This document shows positions 1-12,451 of a stretch of 64,000 bases of DNA, in pieces. The DNA is taken from contig VXAA01001394.1 in assembly GCA_013399115.1 (NCBI GenBank), positions 199,615 through 263,614 on the forward strand. The letters are read 5' to 3'. The position numbers and the translations under genes were made by a program. The stretch is from Anseranas semipalmata. Lineage: Eukaryota > Chordata > Aves > Anseriformes > Anseranatidae. Position 1 is the stretch's first letter. Each line of letters opens with the position of its first letter. The notes under the pieces were generated by a model that made no database searches, was not told the DNA's origin, and saw only the letters and a program-made list of their open reading frames with translations.

Positions 1-1238
1 ACTTCTTCCCTTCCCAGAAATCAGGCTGTGTGTGTGTTTGCATGCGTGTGCGTGCCAAGTTTCAGCCCAAAGAGAGTTTTTACACCTGACTTACAACCCC
101 CTGAAATAACTTTATTATGGAAGCAGTGACATAACTTTATAGTAACGCAAATACAGCGCTATCATGCAAGCGGTTCGTGACGCTTTTATGAGGTGACGTC
201 TCTGGGGCTGGCGGTGTCTGGCTGGGACCCTGCCGGTGAGGGGCCGGGTGGCTGCGGGGATGGAGGGGCTGAAGTGGAGACCAAATCGTTTTGGGGATGC
301 TGCTGTTGATCCACTTCAGATAAGGTCAATAGTTAGAGTTCTTACTCCTCAGCCTCCCACCAAGACAGTCTTTAGCAAAATAAGAGAAGACAGTGTCTGC
401 TCTGTTTATCTCATGGACCTCTGGCTTCAGAGCCCAGCAATCGTGGTGTTCCTGCTGCCAGGGGCCACAAAATGTTCCTGTGCTGGTTCAGGTGTGTTTG
501 AGGGAACCTGGGACTCATCTGAGCACTTGGGTACTGCTGGAGCATCTCCAGGGATGACAGGTTTTAATTAAAATGTAAAACAAGGTCTGCTATGATCTTG
601 CATTATTGCTAGTGAAAGGAGAAAATCTTTCATTATCGTATGATTTCTGAATGTGCAGTCATAGCTAAAGATGGAGTTGATGACAAGAAAGAGGGCTTTT
701 TGGCTAATTGGTCACTAATTGATACATAGATGACATTCAGCAACCAATCTGCATAGCAGAAGATGTAAGGATGAGGTGCTATTTCAAAGCTGCAAAAATG
801 CCTTTGAGTTACAGCACTCAATTCTGAAAATTGTCCTAGAAAAGAATAAACATGCCTCTTTAAAAGCATTTTGTTGTTCCTATTGCACTTATCACTGTTG
901 TGTGGGAAGGCTGGCTGTTTTGCAATATTTTTTCAGTTACCTGATGTTCTGAAATGATTGATTTGGAAACCCTGAACCAAATGCCAATATGAGCAAAAGG
1001 GCAGTTTCAAATATGTCTCTGCTTACTTCTGCACTGTATCTCTGCCCTGCAAAGATCATTCACTCCACAAGCACACACATAAACATATCATGTATCCAGG
1101 GCAGTGATACATCTGCAACAAGCTTCTAATTTATTAAAAAAATGTGACCAAAGAAATTAAAACTATATTTGTGGACACTCTCAAGAAATGGGGTGTCCCA
1201 GGACAAAGAGAGTAAATGACCATTGTAATGAGTTCAAA
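1..1238. other. Non-coding DNA, nothing recognised
   Basis: The segment begins with a short imperfect TG-rich tract (about 27-55). It has no domain-bearing frame. The short open frame at 236-571 has no supporting features, and I read it as chance. Confidence 0.6.
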
Positions 1239-1545
1239 TCATAGAATCACAGAATGTTTTGGGTTGGAAGGGACCTTAAAGCTCATCTGGTTCCAACCCC
1301 CTGCCATGGGCAGGGACACCTCCCACCAGCCCAGGCTGCCCAAAGCCCCATCCAGCCTGGCCTTGGGCACTTCCAGGGATGGGGCATCCACAGCTTCTCT
1401 GAGCAGCCTGTTCCTGTGCCTCACCACCCTCATAGTAAAGAATTTCTTCCTTATATCTAATCTAAATCTCCCTCTCTTAGTTTAAAACCATTACTCCTTG
1501 TCCTATTGCCACACTCCCTGAGAAAGTCCCTCCCCAGCTTTCTTG
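1239..1545 (-). repeat. CR1 LINE, 3'-end fragment
   Basis: The sequence begins ATCATAGAATCACAGAATG, the reverse complement of the CR1 3' terminus. It continues with the characteristic GGTTGGAAGGGACCTTAAAG and the segment around AGCAGCCTGTTCCTGTGCCTC. It is therefore a 5'-truncated CR1 copy inserted on the minus strand. The far edge, near 1545, is approximate. Open frames on both strands here are transposon-derived noise. Confidence 0.92.
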
Positions 1546-3258
1546 CAGAGACAAGAAAGTCATGAGGACAGTGTCAGACATTTTGCACAACTCCAGGTAG
1601 ATATGTAGTCTATGGGGAGAGAAAAGGAAACAGAGCCCAGTTTTGAAACATGAACAAAACTGTGTTTTTAAAAGCCGAAGTGGGTCTTACACACCATCTT
1701 CTATGGCTTCTCTGGCACTCTTGTGAGCTGGTGCCTTGCCTTTGAAACCAGGCATGCAACTTGTAGCGTGGCTGGGTGGGAAATGGATGGCAACAACACC
1801 CACAGTGTTTTGATCTCAGGTATAGCCACTTAAATCCTTTAATATTTTAATATTAAAGACAAGGAACACCTGTAAACTTTGTTTAGAAGTCACACATTAG
1901 CTGAGACTGGAGTACTGTACAAATCCAATTTATTATTTTCTAATTGCTACTGTTAATTAGAATGGCAGGGTATAAAATTGCCTGAGTAGATTCATGAATA
2001 ATTTATTACTTTTTTTAATTCAACATATTTTTTTTAAACTGAAATCTGCAAAGTGAATGCAAACAGCTAATTAGAGAAAGGTGCTAGTGCTAGCAAGAGC
2101 TCTGATGGGGTTTTGAAGAACATACACCTGTTTTAATTCTTTAAGTGTGGGATCGAGTTTTGAGTACGGATGTTGATGCTGTCTTAAGATGCTCAGCCAA
2201 GGACGATTAATCTTGTACACTGGTACCACTTTCCTGCGTTAGTATTCGTGCTCCTGCGTGCTGCGCTGGTAGATTGCATGCGTGCAGAGGCTGGTGCAGA
2301 GGGTTGGCACCGCTGCGCCATGGGGCAGTTCCCAAGCGAAGTGAGCGGGTGAGCCAGGAACAGTACGTAGGTGAGAGCAACTGCCCGAAACTGGGAAGAA
2401 ATTGAGTGAGTGCCATACATATGTTGTTTTCACCTACAATTGTGTGTATTTTAGTAAATATTTAGAGAGCTCCTGGCTGTAGAAGAACTTGAACTCTTGC
2501 CACAACGTTGTCTGAACCATGTCTTCACGCTTACGTTGACACAAAACACTGTATTTAAGAACAGTTGTATTTGAAACAAGCTTTACATCTTTTACTGCAG
2601 ATCTTAGGACTTGTTTACTTAAGTCTCACCATATGGGAAAAGCAAAATACCATGCACATGTACTGTGCTATTACAAATTTATTCCTTTAACTCCATTTCT
2701 CTTATGGCTTCCTTCTCTGCAGTTCTGCTAGCAGTTCATGTGTTTCCAGTATAATGCAGTATCTTTGGTCATCATTTTCTAAATCTATTTTAAAGTAAAA
2801 ATCTGTTGAGTTTCAATGTGCAGGATTATATACACTGGTGTAGTTATACATATATAGAGTATGCAGCATGTTCTCATATGCTTTGCTCTATTTCTTTCCC
2901 AGGTAAAGTGGATCTGCTGCTTCAGTAAGTGGGAGATAAAAGGGGAGCAAAAGGGTACTGGGTTTTGTGAGACTGTGATAACCTGTTGATATTTCAGAAC
3001 AGTGACATAAATATTTTGCTGTAAATCCCTCAGGCTTTCTTTCAGAGAATATTTCTCCTGGCCAAAATACCAGGTGATGAAGGTGATGGGATCTTGTACT
3101 CTCTAGTCTGCCTCTGTCTCTGTGTCACGGTCTTGTCCAGTGGTCCTGACAGCTGCAGTTATTTACTGAATCTGTTGATCTTTGCTGGTTAGAGACCCCC
3201 ACACTGTTCAGGGATGTGCTGCTATTTTGGAGCTGGCTTAGTCTTTGAATTTCTGCCC

Positions 3259-3274
3259 TTTTTTTTTTTTTTTT
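3259..3274. repeat. Poly-T tract
   Basis: Sixteen T in a row. A similar 14-base run follows at 3340-3353. Confidence 0.9.
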
Positions 3275-6200
3275 CCTGAATATCTCCCCATTTCCTCTCC
3301 ATAGTTACATTACCGATCTCGAATCATTTTCTTTCTTAATTTTTTTTTTTTTTGTACTGCTGATTTCTCTGCTCATTTGATATATCCATTGACATCAAGT
3401 CTGCCTTGCCACCGTCAGTACTGGTAAGACTCTTGACCATTGTAACTCATTGTTATGGGCTGTGGCATTTTTCTTCAGCTTCTACCTTGATCATCTTCCC
3501 CTGGTCTCCTTGAGCAGTGTCTCCATCTCCCTCTTAGATGCACCTCTGTTGTTTTACTGCCTCCTCCGTGTTCCTCCTGAAGACTTGCACCTTTCAGGAA
3601 TCTTGCAGGCCGGTAGCTGTCACCAGGATAAAACTTAAACCTGAAAATTAAAAGAAATAACAAATTAGCTCTGGATGGGCCATACTTAAATTATCTCATA
3701 GCTCACAGACCTGTGGCTGTGGCTCCTCTGTGCAGCTGCTCAGCTCTTAACTGGGAGAGACCGCTGCACTCCCCGGAGACCCGGGTTTTAGGCACCTAAG
3801 CAGCTCTGTTTGTCTTGCTGGTGCACACACGTCAGAGGCCCTAGAAGATCAGCTCTTTGCAGAAGGGAATTTGCAATTCTTTTCCTTAGCACTTTTTTGG
3901 CAGTGTGATAGGTAAATAACAGAAGAGGTAGATTTCAAAATACAGCTTTGTAATTTCTTGTAAGACTAGAATGAAAATAAAGAGGAATAATTTTGTTTCT
4001 TAATGTGTGAATAGGGAATATTTTATAATCCAATATGATTAATTTATAAAAAAAATTGAAATAGATTAATTATACATACGTAGTATTTCTTTTCCCAGAT
4101 GATCATTTAACCAGGTAACTATGCAAACCAACAATTATAGCATCATTTCCACTGTTTTAGCAATATTCTCTAGTGTTCTAAACCTTGGCCTGGTTAGCCA
4201 AATGCTGGTTCGTGCAACAGCTGAACGCACAAAACTTTTAACAGTGTCATGGAATGATAAAGCACCATCAGCAAAAGCTTGGCCTACTCTAGCCCAAAGG
4301 AACTTTGCCAAATGTGTTTTAATTCAGACCAAAATTTCTAACAAACTGGCATTTGTCCTTCCATAATCTTTTCCTACTGGCTCTTAAAGAGTGTCCAGAG
4401 GATGGTGTTAAAAGATTGTTGTGTGGTTTGCTCTGGCTTCAGTTCTCAAGTAGCATGTCTTAAATTTAGGGGGCTTGTGCGGAGCTGTGCACATGTTGGA
4501 AGTTAAACATTTTGTTGAGTCAGCAAGATCAGCAGCAAGGAATTCAAACTTCCCGTGCCAGAAGCTGCATCCATTTGGCATCTACAGCCATCTGAAAGGT
4601 GAATCCACCTTTCCACAAAGGTTGGTGATTTCATTGCTCAGCTGAGCTTCTGTAGGTAAAGAACCACATATGAGTTTACATTTTCAGAGTGAAGTTTATT
4701 TTCCTGTAAAATCTGAATGCGTGTTATTGGCAACAGCAGCGTGTTTGTTTGATGGGGCCTCAGCTCATTGGAGGCACTCTTGGCATTGACTAAATGTCCA
4801 CTTTCACGTTGTGACTGTTGAAAAGTTTTTGGAGAAACTGCTCAATGCTTTCTCAGTAGCTGTTTTGAATTCAGTGCTAAATAATGAGGAGAGGTCTGCA
4901 GTGCTGCCATTTTTTCAGGAGGTTTCAAATGGTCTGTTTTTGTGCTAAGATGAATTTTAATAATTGCTGTAAGTACGCCATTAGTCAAAATGAAACAGAA
5001 AGAAACCCAATTATTGAACTAGACTGCTGTGACTGGAATCTATAGCTGATATATTAAGGTCCCACTGTCATGCTTAATAACTGACTCGACCCGCTGGCAA
5101 TTCTGGAAAAGAAAATGAACATTAATAATGAGTTAACCAATCATTATTTCTTTTTCCCCGTACCATTAGAACAATATCCTGTAGTATATCAACTAAAAAA
5201 CACGATAGATTTACACCATATATAGTCTGCTTTCTCCTGTGCTTTTCTATCTCCCCCATTCCCAACACCACTTTTATGCAATTACCGGTGTTTTCAAAGT
5301 CTCTATTCGATGCCCTGGTGTGTGTAAGTATGGAGGGAGCCTTTACGGGATGCGAATTGTATTTAAAACAGCTTTGTTTTCCCCTGAATCCAAGAGGAAT
5401 GATCCACGTTCAGACAGACACGTGCCTACTTGAAAGCACTTGCAGTGCTTTCAGCATACTCTAATTCCCCAGACTGCTTTCACAAAGAGATGGTGATAAC
5501 AGAAGGAAAGGCCCAGATGAAGCGGTCGGTGTATTACAGCACGTGAGCCTCTCTCTTACTAAGCTCCCAGCAATCGCGGTCTCTTCGTGAAGACTGAAGC
5601 GACTGCTGATGGCAATCGCAGCGACTAGCTTGCACAACCCCTTGCTGCTGCAGGTTTCCGCATGCTCCGGGGCTTTTCTGCTCTCCTGGTGCTGCAGCCG
5701 TGGCCTGGGCTGTCCCTGGTGCCCTGACACCAGTTGTAAGGTCTGTGCCCTGCGCTGCGAGCCTCTGGGGACCGCTCGGGCACCTGCCCATGCTGCCAGC
5801 AGCCCCAGCCAGGCCCGGGCAGAGCAGGCATCCAGGTGTGGTCAAATCCCAGCCCATCTCGGCACAGCTCGCTGACATCCTCAAGCCCAAACTCCAATGT
5901 TCTGCTGCTGCAGAACGAACTGGCTTGGTAGGTTCAGTTCGCTCCTGTCCCAGCGGGCGGTGAGCTGGTGTGGGTGCTCTGCCAGCTTGGTGTGTGGGAG
6001 GGCGCAGGCTGCTGAGGTGTCGCCTGCCCCTGGCAGAGAGGCTCAATGGCCGTGCTCTTCCCAATCCAGTTTGGAAACAAACTTGCTTTTTTGGGTGATA
6101 AATGTCTCTTGCAGGGAGGATGGATAGGCTTTGGTTAAATATTGCCTCCGATTGCACTTCTGTTGGAACCACCTCAAAGGAGTCATTTTAATTTGGATCT

Positions 6201-6559
6201 TATCTCCCTCATCTCAGCAATCGCTGCCAACCCCTTCTTGCAGTCCTTGCAAAAATTGCCATTTTGGCTCTGAACTTAATAATATTTGTGAGAATCTGAG
6301 ATACGATAGAAATGTCACCCAAATTCAGAGTATTATCTTTAGCTGTCACGAGGACGACAAATCCCTATCCTGTGCCCAGGGAGAGGAAACCGAGCACAGA
6401 CAGCAGAGGAGAGTCACCCGCTGAATTATTCACAGCTCTTTGGTGCCCGCCCGAGACCTCGGGATAAGCCAGATCCTTTTGTACATTTACCTTTTCTGTT
6501 TGGTTTTGGCTTTTATCCGAGGAGGAGACTGAACTATTCAAACAGAAACCCGGGCTTAA

Positions 6560-6567
6560 TGACGTCA
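6560..6567. promoter_or_regulatory. Full palindromic CRE-like site TGACGTCA
   Basis: The exact 8-base CREB/ATF consensus. There is no identifiable promoter next to it, so binding and function are unproven. Confidence 0.3.
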
Positions 6568-7330
6568 ATAAGAGATTATCAAACATGGGGTAATGCCCAC
6601 AGCTGATTGTTTGTCCCCAGTGGATTGATTTCTTTTGCTGCTGTTGTTTGTGATTAAGGGACTGAATTTACAGATATGCTTGTGTTTGAGGAATGGCTGA
6701 ACTTCAAAAACACGTTTGTTGCTTGCTTCCCACAAAAGGTGGTGTCTGTTTGGGCAAGAGCAGTCCCTGGGCACTGCTTGTCTTCATTATTTCTTTGTCT
6801 TCTGCCCCCTGCTCCCCTCCAGCCCAGCCTGGCAGTGGGGACGCTGTGCCTCGGGTGGGAAAGCCGAGGTGGGGAGCAGAGGGCAGCTCTCCAGGGTCAG
6901 ACACCAAGGAGTGGGGCGGAGATCTCAGCCTCCTCACGTGGGGTCCTGGAGGAGCCCCGCTGCTGGGGCTGCCATGGCCAGCGTGTCCCCTTGTCCCCGT
7001 GTCCCCATGTCCACCACCACCTGCACTGTGTCACTCGCCCCTCGGGGTTAATCCTGCCAGGCTCCTCTCGTGGTCTCAGGTGATGGAGACCAGCACAGTC
7101 CAGAGAGCAGATAAAGCTCATCTGGAGGCTTTGTGGAATGGGGACTTCTGCTTTTTTTGCCTTTTTTTTTTTTTTAATAAGATAATTTTACCTCTAAGTG
7201 GTTCAAGGAGCAGTTCTAACATAAGTGGTTCTTGAAAGGATTACTCAAAGATAATGTGCAGGCATAGGCCAGATAAAAAGGGCTTTACCAGTACCTTTAT
7301 TAGTTATAAAAGTGAATCAAAATGCAACTG

Positions 7331-7356
7331 TAGAATAACGGTTTTCCGTTATTCTA
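7331..7356. repeat. Perfect inverted repeat, 11-bp arms and 4-nt loop
   Basis: TAGAATAACGG at 7331-7341 and its exact reverse complement CCGTTATTCTA at 7346-7356 are separated by TTTT. The hairpin is followed directly by an A run. No transposon body, miRNA-length stem or gene context is seen, so its role is unknown. Confidence 0.9.
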
Positions 7357-9289
7357 AAAAAGAGGGGGTGATAAGAAAAACAAAACAAATCAACAAACTG
7401 CCACCAAACCCTCAAGGTGGAAAAATTCAGTTACAATACATGCAAGAGAAATGCTGGGAGATGGCTTCTCGTGGTTCCTCCTAGCCTTGCAGCTGGAAAG
7501 CCCCAAGCCCCCACGCGGCGTCCAGCAAAGCCGTGCGCCCGCTGCCGGGCAGCTGCTGGGACAGGGCTTCGCACACCTGCACACGCACGTGGGTAGAAAT
7601 CCATGCAGGTAAGCTATCTCCTTGTGGTGCTAGTGATCTAAGTACAATTCTGTATGTGCAAGGTTCTTTTTCAGCTCAGGACCTACGTGTTAAGCTGTGT
7701 ATGTATTTTACTTCTGTATTCCTGGCTTGAATTTTGCTTTCCATGGTGTTTTCTGAGACCTGTTGCTGCAGACCATGCTCAGGCTGGTAATTCTGAGTAA
7801 GACATATGATGGGTATGGAGATGGGACTTGCAAATTGAATTTTCTGGATGACAGGGCAATCACTCTAAATGTTTATTTAAAAAAGCTATTTGTGGTGTGC
7901 ATTAAAAACACAAGGATTTCAAAGGTTTTAGCATATCATGTCCTTTAAAAACATGTAAATACATATAAAAATTGAAACAGATCCTAGATCACATGCTGTT
8001 TGTTATGCAACAGGCTTATACCAAATTTGATCTAGCTAGCATGCATTCTGGTATTGCAGTGTGCCTGGAAAACCCATTGAAAAGCATTTGTGTGTTGTAA
8101 ACACGCCTGCTGAGCCGAGCCGTGCCGGCGCGGCCCCCTTGCTGCAGGCACAGACCTCCTGTTCCCGGGAACTGGCTTTGTTCGCGTCACACCGTTAGCA
8201 CTTCTCCTGCGCCGTGTTGGTGGAGTTGTCTTGGTCTCCCACCGCGAAAGGTCCTGAGCATCCTCCTCTGCCTTTTCCAGGTCTGCTCTAAGGCCTGGCT
8301 AAAGGGACGGGGATTTGCTGGAGTAGCTGTGGGGAAATGCGGCACGAGGCATGTTGCAGCTCCAGCAGGGAAGAGCTGAGCTTGCTCTCGGAGCCACAGC
8401 AGCCCCCCTCTGCAGCCGTCAGCGAGGGGTAATTTAATCAGTGTTCTGAAGGGCATTAAGCTTTAGCTCAGTTTCAGGTTTTTTCAAGGAAATCTCTCTC
8501 CCTGTGAGACTGCCCCGAGGTCAGCTTCCCGTTAGCACAAGAGCAACAGGAAAGCGACTTCCAGCACTCACCTTCTATGCGTGTGATAAATTAAGTGATG
8601 AAATCTAAGAAAAGCACCTATGAAAGATGTTGTCCCGCAGTTTGAGAAAGAAAAGATGAAACGAATTCCTGAACTTATTAATTGGTTGTAGGGCTGAGGG
8701 AGGAGACATGCGTGGATGGATGTGGAGGATGTGCATGGATGCGGAGGAGATATCAAGGTATCTGTAGAATGACCGGGAATAAATGTTACTTCTATGTAAA
8801 ACTTTCTTTATACTGAAATTAGCTATATTAATATCCCTAACAGTTTGAAGCAAGTAAATGACTCACTGCATTGGAGGGTATTTACTCACTAAGTTTCTTT
8901 AGATAAATCCCCCTGATGCCTACGTTATCTGACACTTTTTATTTTTCTATATTTAACAGGAACCAAAGTACAAGCCTTTACTCGGGGATCCATTGCCAAG
9001 GAGATGATTATTCATTAACTCTGGGTAAGGAAAAGTGGGCTTAGAAACATTTCAGATCTCTGAGGGGAGTCTCTATGTTAATTTCCTGTCAAATTCCTCT
9101 TGGTATTCTGTGTAAGCATTACTCCAAATTAATAATGCAAAATAACTAGAAAGTAACAGAAACCCCAAGGAGAACATTGCATTTTTTTAGCCAGAATGGG
9201 TTCAATTGATATTGTTTGATGCATCCATTGCCCCTGAAATCTGCTGAACTATTTCTGGTGCAGGTACCTGAATAATTGCTTCACTGCGC

Positions 9290-9465
9290 ACTTTATATAG
9301 AAACTATAGCTAAAGGACATTTTATCTCTCAATTAGAATTGGTGGAATAGTAATTACTAATAGGGTGTTTGATTAATTTTCACCATCGTTGTTGAATATG
9401 TTTGTTATGAATAAATGCCTTCATTAATAAATCAGTTTTGGAGAATATAAATAAATTATTTGGGG
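9290..9465. promoter_or_regulatory. AT-rich stretch with clustered homeodomain-like cores, candidate enhancer
   Basis: Several ATTA/TAAT cores (CAATTAGAATT, AGTAATTACTAATAG, TTGATTAATTTT, TCATTAATAAAT) occur within about 175 bases, without repeat signatures. This composition is typical of conserved vertebrate non-coding elements, but conservation was not tested. Confidence 0.25.
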
Positions 9466-11905
9466 TACTTCCCTCCATCAGTCACTGAATTAATTGTTCT
9501 CAAATATTTCTATTCATTAAGCCAGCTGCATTCTATTAAGAAAAAGATATGAACCATAGTTCAGGGAAAGACTAATTTTTTTAAAACCCACAGGGAATAT
9601 TTCTCTCATATCAAAGTTTTTTATAGATATAATCATTCGACCTGGAAGCCCTGCACTCCGAGTATAGTTTGTGGAAACCGACAGGGCTCTGGGGACAACC
9701 AAGCGTGTGCTTGGAGCCCAGCGCTGCAGAGCCCCAGGGCTCAGCCCCAGTGGGCGGGAGGTGAGGGATGCTGACACTGGCCGGGGCTTTGCATGGGCTT
9801 AGCAGGCTAAAATGAGTGCTTTGCTCTACGGGGACATGTTAAAGTGTCCTTGAGCGCAGCAGAACTTGAACACGTCCTTTTCTGAGGGAAGATCGTGGGA
9901 ACTTGGGCTTATCAGAAATACAGGAGGGCCGGCACTGCTGTCCCTGCCCATCCCAGAGCTAGATTTCATCTTCCTCTTACATTCAAATTCCCGATAGTAA
10001 CTGTACAAATTAATTACTATTTAGCAATAAGGGTTGAAAGCAATTCCTCCTCATTGCTTAAATCTTGGAAGAATGACTTGTATTAGCAGTAGATTGACAG
10101 CATCCGCCAAAGCACAGAGACACATTGTCGTTTTTTCCCACAATTAAGCAGGTTCACATTTGAACATTTGACATAGTCTCCTCTAAATTTTACACCTAAT
10201 CTCTTAAGAAGGAGTCAGTATCATTTTGATTTTTTTAAACAGTAATAATCCTCTTTTCAAGGATCTGCTCCCTCAGTTTTATTCCTGTGACTAACTGTTC
10301 ATCCATTTCTTGTTAATAAATGCCGGTTAGTGTGGTTGGTGGGAGGAATTAATGGAAACTATGAATTGTGTTTTGTCTCTGTTGATTCTTCACTTTGCAG
10401 TCCATCTGGTAGACAAAATTCCTCGGTGCAGTGTGTCAAGGGGTGAGAATGTCTTTGTTCCGGGCAGCGTCGTAACCACTTCAAAGGTATGCGAGGGGCG
10501 AGCGGGGCTGGCTGCTCCGAGCTGCTGCAATACACCGCGGGAGAGCACCGGGACCCACCGGCAGTGTGGGCAGGATGCGGTGGGGAGGTCAGGTGGGAAA
10601 AGGGCCAGATACCATTTGGAGAACAAAAGCGTTTGCCCCCACCACTGTCTAAATTCAGTTTAATTGGGTAACTTAGTTGGAGGTGATTGAAAAGAAGTAA
10701 TAGCCCAACTAAAGAACAAAAGCTCGTGTCTTATACCTAGGATGGACCCTTAGTTAGCAGGAGCGGAGATGCGTCAAGCTTCATCCCTGAGCTGTGTTTC
10801 CGTATGCACTGACTGTTTTCCCACTGCTGGTTGCTGCAGGAGTGCCCTGGCAGCCGAAACAACCTGCAGGGAATCCTGTCTTGGTCTTCTAGGAGTTGTT
10901 AAAAATGCTGCAACAGCTCCCTGTGCACTGGTAAAATATGTTCATGCTGATACCCCCCCGGTTCACTGGGAGCTGCTGGGATTGAGCCTTGCCTTCCGCT
11001 CTGTCTTCATAAATCTAATTGACAGTTAGAAAAGATCTGGTTGCGGATTACTTTATTTTTAAGGTAGGTGGTTGGTCAGGCACCAAACAAATTCCCTTGT
11101 GCTCCCTTGCAAAGCAGGGAGCGCTGCTGTGGGACATGCCGCGGCCCCCAGCCGCAGCGAGACGGGGCAGCCGAGGAGCGGCGTGTGGCACCAGGCGGTC
11201 CGAAGGGCGCGGGACTGCGCAGCCGCAGGGGGAAGGGGAAATTAAAAATAAAAAAAGGCCCAAACCACTCTCATCTACTAAAGGCTGTCTTGGGATCTCT
11301 GACACCACTCGCGGCTATATTGGGTGTTGGCTGCATGGACTTCCAGCTCTGTAGCACAAAACTGAAGTAGGGGCCTTGAAGGCATTTCATGAGCTACTAA
11401 CTCAAAGGAAAGTATATAATTTTTTTTTTAATCATCAAATTTTTTCTCTTACATGTTTCATCCCCTAGGTACAATATATTTAATATAAAACTAGACAAGA
11501 ACATGGAGTTTTGCCCAAAGGTGGTGGTTAGTGATGAAAACTGTCCTGTGCTCCGGCAGGTGCCTTTTTGTCCCCAGGGATTTGGAGGTTAGGCTGGTAC
11601 ACATGTACAAAATAGGCTCTTACAAACTGTTGTGCTGCAGTTTTGGCACATGTAGTAACACTAGTTTTGCACTAAATTTGTAATGTATTTTCTACATAAT
11701 TATGTTCTATGTAATATTTTGTTATTTCCCATTTGGATTGCTTTAATCATTCAATGAACATACTGAGGAAATTCTATTTATAATGGTCTTAAAAATTTAG
11801 GGAGACTTTGCTCTTTCTAGTGGATCCTAACATAATATTACATCTGAGAGACATGAATCCCATCACTATGCCAATGTTACCAATCAATGACAAAATCAAT
11901 GGGAC

Positions 11906-11932
<27 letters not shown>
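11906..11932. repeat. (TA)n microsatellite
   Basis: A perfect TA dinucleotide run of 27 bases. It lies in the presumed intron between the third and fourth blocks of the candidate transcript. Confidence 0.95.
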
Positions 11933-11937
<5 letters not shown>

Positions 11938-12445
11938 TCTATTTTGCATCTGTGTCTCAGGAATATCAAATAACATATCATAAACAGTATTTCTGATTAT
12001 GTGTTTATCTTGTGTCACTGCTTTTTGGGGACCTTTATTTGAATTGACACATCAGTGAAAAGAGGAGCCAACCACCCAGAAAGAGCTGATAGTTATCTTT
12101 CCCTGCCTACGTTAGTGAGGACACATTTGTCAGGTGCTTAATGAGGGGCTCAGGATCTGTGATTATTAATTAAATTTGTTGTTTTATTTTTCCCTCAGGT
12201 TTTTATAAGTGAAAATGGGAGTGTTTCTCTCAAGTTTGCCAAATCAGAATCAAAACTCCAGCTCTGATTGCTGGGAGAAAGGAAAGCCCATACTGCCAGC
12301 TCCGAAGGTATTCGCTGCGTGAAGAACGCTGTAATCCAGGGACAACTTGTGAATGTGGGAGAGAAAACCACCCCCCAACTATCTATGCTGTACTTACATA
12401 AAATTGCTTTGAGAAGTGGAAGATATTAAGAAAAAATAACTGCTG

Positions 12446-12451
12446 AATAAA
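12446..12451 (+). terminator. AATAAA polyadenylation signal after the candidate terminal exon
   Basis: A canonical AATAAA lies about 180 bases after the in-frame stop of the candidate terminal exon starting at 12199. Such hexamers are common in AT-rich DNA, so its value comes only from its place after that exon. Confidence 0.3.

Larger units (their letters stand above)
1546..7330. other. Non-coding DNA, AT-rich with a GC-rich patch at 5.6-6.1 kb
   Basis: No recognisable exon was found. It holds two poly-T tracts (3259-3274, 3340-3353), an AT-rich enhancer-like stretch near 1920-2060 and a GC-rich patch at 5640-6050. That patch gives long but featureless open frames on both strands, including 5534-6172 on the minus strand. 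Confidence 0.6.

Noticed and set aside
1216..1485. Several short open frames on both strands
   Set aside because: All lie inside a CR1 3' fragment and are transposon-derived.
5534..6172. 212-codon open frame on the minus strand
   Set aside because: It lies in a GC-rich patch where several frames on both strands are open. The peptide is low-complexity, with no recognisable domain.
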